From: Bacteroidia bacterium
GTDB taxonomy: Bacteria; Bacteroidota; Bacteroidia; SpSt-205
DNA length: 64,000 nucleotides
Assembly: GCA_026003235.1 (NCBI GenBank)
Contig: BPGW01000006.1
Coordinates: 62,001 to 126,000, forward strand
Direction of reading: 5' to 3'
This document shows positions 61,791 to 64,000 of this stretch, one piece after another; positions within the stretch are counted from its first letter, which is position 1; every line of letters begins with the position of its first letter. The position numbers and the translations under genes are program-made. The notes below the pieces were generated by a model. The model had not been told where the DNA came from and ran no database searches. It was given only the letters and a program-made list of their open reading frames with translations.

Positions 61791-62359
61791 ACTACACTAT
61801 CCAGCCCCACGGCGAAGCGGTGGTCTTTCGCCTGCAGGAGCCTCGTTTGAATGCCTCCCATGCGCCCGAACTCAAAGCCGCTCTCACTGTGCTGGCGCAT
61901 GAGCACCAGGGCCCTGTGGTTGTAGATTTGTCTGCTGTCCAAAGCCTGGACAGTGCGGTTCTAAGCGCTTTGCTACTTTTGCGGCGCCTCCTGGAGGGAC
62001 AGGGCCGGCCTCTCGCCCTCGTGGCCCCAACCCCCGGAGTGCAGTCCGTTTTTTCTCTCTCTCGCCTAAATGAAATTTTTACGCTTATGCAGTCGATAGA
62101 TGAAGCCCTCTTGTACCTGCAAAATCAAGCCTCTCTCCTCATGAAGAAGAAAGCCGAAGAAGAGGAAGAAGAGTTTGACGAAGAAGAGGATTGGGACGAA
62201 GAAGAGCTGGAGGATTGGGAAGAGGAGGAAGAGGACTGGGAGGAGGATTGGGACGAGGAAGACTGGGATGAAGAGGAGTGGGACGAAGAGGACTGGGAAG
62301 AAGAGGAAGAGGACTGGGAAGGAGAGGAGGAGGACGAAGACGAAGAGGAGGAAGAGTAA
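61787..62359 (+). CDS. STAS-domain protein with hyperacidic Trp-rich tail
   Basis: 190 residues. STAS domain, residues 1-115: VVFRLQEPRLNASHAPELKA, VVVDLSAVQSLDSAVLSALL (the SxLDSxxLxxL loop holding the Ser normally phosphorylated in anti-sigma antagonists), VQSVFSLSRLNEIFTLMQSI. After LLMKKK comes a tail of about 70 residues made almost only of Glu, Asp and Trp, with eight Trp in repeating (D/E)W(D/E)E units. Candidate substrate of the PP2C phosphatase at 54.1 kb, or of an unlinked kinase. The tail is not part of known STAS proteins. Confidence 0.82.
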   Translation: MNYTIQPHGEAVVFRLQEPRLNASHAPELKAALTVLAHEHQGPVVVDLSAVQSLDSAVLSALLLLRRLLEGQGRPLALVAPTPGVQSVFSLSRLNEIFTLMQSIDEALLYLQNQASLLMKKKAEEEEEEFDEEEDWDEEELEDWEEEEEDWEEDWDEEDWDEEEWDEEDWEEEEEDWEGEEEDEDEEEEE

Positions 62360-62376
62360 GGGCCGCTCCGTCGCCC

Positions 62377-63295
62377 ATGTTTTCTGTGCAGGTGCTGGGC
62401 AGTAGCAGCGCCATGCCGCTCCATGGCCGGCACCATTCCGCTCAGTGGGTCGTATATGAGGGGATGCACTTCCTCGTAGATTGTGGGGAGGCGGCACAGA
62501 ACCAGGCCTTGCGGTACGGTTTGAAGCTCCACCGCCTGCAGGCCATCCTGGTGTCTCATCTGCATGCTGACCATGTGGCAGGCTTGGGGGGGTCTTTTGA
62601 CCACCCTGCACATGCAAGGCCATCAGAAGCCTCTCTATCTCTGGGGGCCTGTAGGTTTGCGTAGCTTCGTGGAGGGGCAGCTGCAGGGCACCTTGGCTGC
62701 GCTTCGGTATCGCCTGTACATTCGGGAGCTCCTTTTGCCGCCGGAACGGGGAGTGCTTCTCTGGGAGACCCCTCGCTTCCTCATTCAGGCCTTCCCGCTG
62801 CGGCATGGCGTGCCGGCTGTGGGGTATGTGTTTCGGGAAAAGGAGCGCCCCCGCCGGCTCAATCGGGCTCGCCTGGAGGAGCTGGGCCTGCCAGAGGCCC
62901 TCCTGCCTGAGCTGCGCACCCAAGGAGAGGTTCTTTACCAGGGCCAGCTTTACCGATGGGCCGACCTCACGCTGCCTCCGCCGCCCCCGCGGGCTTTTGC
63001 CTACTGCAGCGATACCCTGTACGACCCCGAGCTGCGGCATTTTGTTAGAGGGGTTACCGTGCTCTACCACGAGGCAACTTTTCTTTCAGAGCACGCCGAA
63101 CGAGCCCGCCAGACTTTTCATGCGACCGCTCACGAGGCAGCCCTCCTGGCGCGCGAAGCCGGAGTCCAGCGCCTCCTCATCGGACACTTCTCCACCCGCT
63201 ATCGCAATGTAAGCCCCCTCTTAGAGGAGGCCCGAGCTACTTTTCCCGAAACTTACCTCGTTGAGGAAGGCAAAATTTACCCCATCGGTGAATAA
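62377..63295 (+). CDS. rnz: Ribonuclease Z (one frameshift)
   Basis: About 306 residues. FSVQVLGSSSAMPLHGRHHS, LVDCGEAAQNQALRYGLKLH, HLHADHVAGLGG (HxHxDH), FAYCSDTLYDPELRHFVRG, LYHEATFLSEHAERARQTFH, RLLIGHFSTRYRN. Cuts the 3' trailer of tRNA precursors. One frame change in a G run near 62588. Start ATG at 62377. Confidence 0.9.
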
Positions 63296-64000
63296 CAAGG
63301 TCCACAGGCTTTTTGTTTTTCTCGCAGCGTTTTTTCTCACCAATGCCCTCGTAGCTGAATTCATAGGGGTCAAAGTCTTTTCCCTTGAAGGCTCTGGTGG
63401 GTCAGGAACCGGTAGCTCTCTACCTTTTGGGGGAAGGGCCGCTGACGCTTTCCTTATCGGCCGGGGTTCTGCTCTGGCCTTGGGTTTTTATCACGACCGA
63501 TCTTTTGAACGAGTACTTTGGTCTGCGTGCGGTACGATGGCTTTCTTGGCTGGGGGCCGGGGTGATTGCTTACGCGTTTCTGATGGTGTGGCTGGCCTTG
63601 CAGCTGCCGCCGGCTGAGTTCTGGATCTGGCGTGAGATCCAGGGCCAGAAGGTGCACATGCCTGCGGCGTTCCAGGCTATTTTCGGGCAAAGCTTGTGGA
63701 TCGTGGTGGGTTCCCTCACCGCCTTTTTGCTGGGGCAATTCGTAGATGTGGTGAGCTTTCACTGGCTGCGGCGTCTGACGAGGGGGAAAATGGCTGGCGG
63801 TGCGCGCAACAGGTTCTACGCTTATCTCCCAGCTCATTGACAGCTTCGTGGTGCTTTATATCGCCTTTTACTGGGGTGCTGGCTGGAGTTTTGCCCAGGT
63901 CACGGTGATCGCCTTGCTGAATTACGCTTATAAAGCGCTTGCCGCCCTCTTACTTACGCCAGTGTTGTACTTTGTGCATCTTGCTATTGATTGGTACTTA
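63288..64000 (+). CDS. yhhQ: Queuosine precursor transporter YhhQ (partial, frameshifted)
   Basis: Membrane protein taking up queuine-type precursors. VNNKVHRLFVFLAAFFLTNA, AEFIGVKVFSLEG, PWVFITTDLLNEYFGLRAVR, LGQFVDVVSFHWLRRLTRGK and STLISQLIDSFVVLYIAFYW are typical of the VUT/YhhQ family. Starts with GTG at 63288 inside the end of rnz. Frame changes near 63397 and 63795. The C-terminus runs off the right edge. Confidence 0.85.

Noticed and set aside
62066-63070. Long open frame (334 codons) on the minus strand
   Set aside because: It is the antisense of the acidic STAS tail and rnz; the GA-rich codons have no stops on the other strand. Both plus-strand genes are clear families.

Overview
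The window reads as a chromosomal piece from a GC-rich, probably thermophilic member of the Bacteroidota. The evidence is: promoter octamers of the Bacteroidota type (TAnnTTTG); two secreted M43 proteases with type IX secretion C-terminal domains; DUF1987/SiaC and DUF1460 families; a GDP-heptose cluster; a CYP175-like P450 beside a CarR-type lycopene cyclase; and almost no Shine-Dalgarno sequences. The species cannot be named from sequence alone. Genes are packed tightly, with many ATGA or TGATG overlaps. I saw no tRNA, rRNA, CRISPR, IS element or prophage.

Layout. 1-3.4 kb (minus): nucleoside transporter (cut by the left edge), bifunctional nuclease, lycopene cyclase, P450. 3.4-12.6 kb (plus): glycosyltransferase, lepA, a TerB-like protein, an exopolyphosphatase-like protein, a degenerate M16 peptidase homologue, an unknown protein and a TetR regulator. 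12.6-16.9 kb (plus): pstS-pstC-pstA-pstB-phoU; PstC carries an extra PstS-like domain. 16.9-18.4 kb (minus): WbqC-like protein and a membrane-anchored redoxin. 18.4-23.5 kb (plus): two tandem M43 proteases and a polysaccharide deacetylase. 23.3-26.3 kb (minus): lytic transglycosylase, gatA, tatA. 26.3-27.5 kb (plus): nspC. 27.4-35.8 kb (minus): one long gene chain, PD40 lipoprotein, DUF1460 amidase, truA, rpoN, FHA protein, dnaA, a lone nuoC, rsmA and a dead dihydroorotase homologue. 35.9-37.7 kb (plus): coiled-coil nuclease-like protein and GT2. 37.7-41.1 kb (minus): gmhB, hddC, hddA and a glycosyltransferase. 41.2-53.6 kb (plus): fsa, cinA, hldD, sdhCAB, aspS, small conserved proteins, MBL hydrolase, metallophosphoesterase, cheR and cheB. 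53.6-64 kb (plus): PEBP, a SiaA-like phosphatase with two SiaB/SiaC pairs and two small coiled-coil membrane proteins, a secreted protein, 3-hydroxyacyl-CoA dehydrogenase, MBL hydrolase, a STAS protein with a hyperacidic tail, RNase Z and a YhhQ transporter (cut by the right edge).

Two things stand out. First, about 28 genes have a TAnnTTTG-like octamer ending only 2-12 (mostly 4-7) bases before the start codon. If the octamer is the usual -7 element, transcription starts at or within a few bases of the start codon, so leaderless mRNA would be the rule here. Second, at 54.1-59.7 kb there is an unusual partner-switching module: a GAF-PAS-PAS-PP2C phosphatase, then SiaB-SiaC-SiaB-SiaC in which the first SiaB has lost its ATP-binding motifs, then two paralogous membrane coiled-coil proteins, with a STAS protein 2 kb further on.

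Many genes between 4.6 and 27 kb are split by single-base frameshifts, often at homopolymers, even in essential genes (lepA, gatA, and dnaA further on). I treat these as sequence errors, not pseudogenes. Gene ends in that region are therefore approximate.
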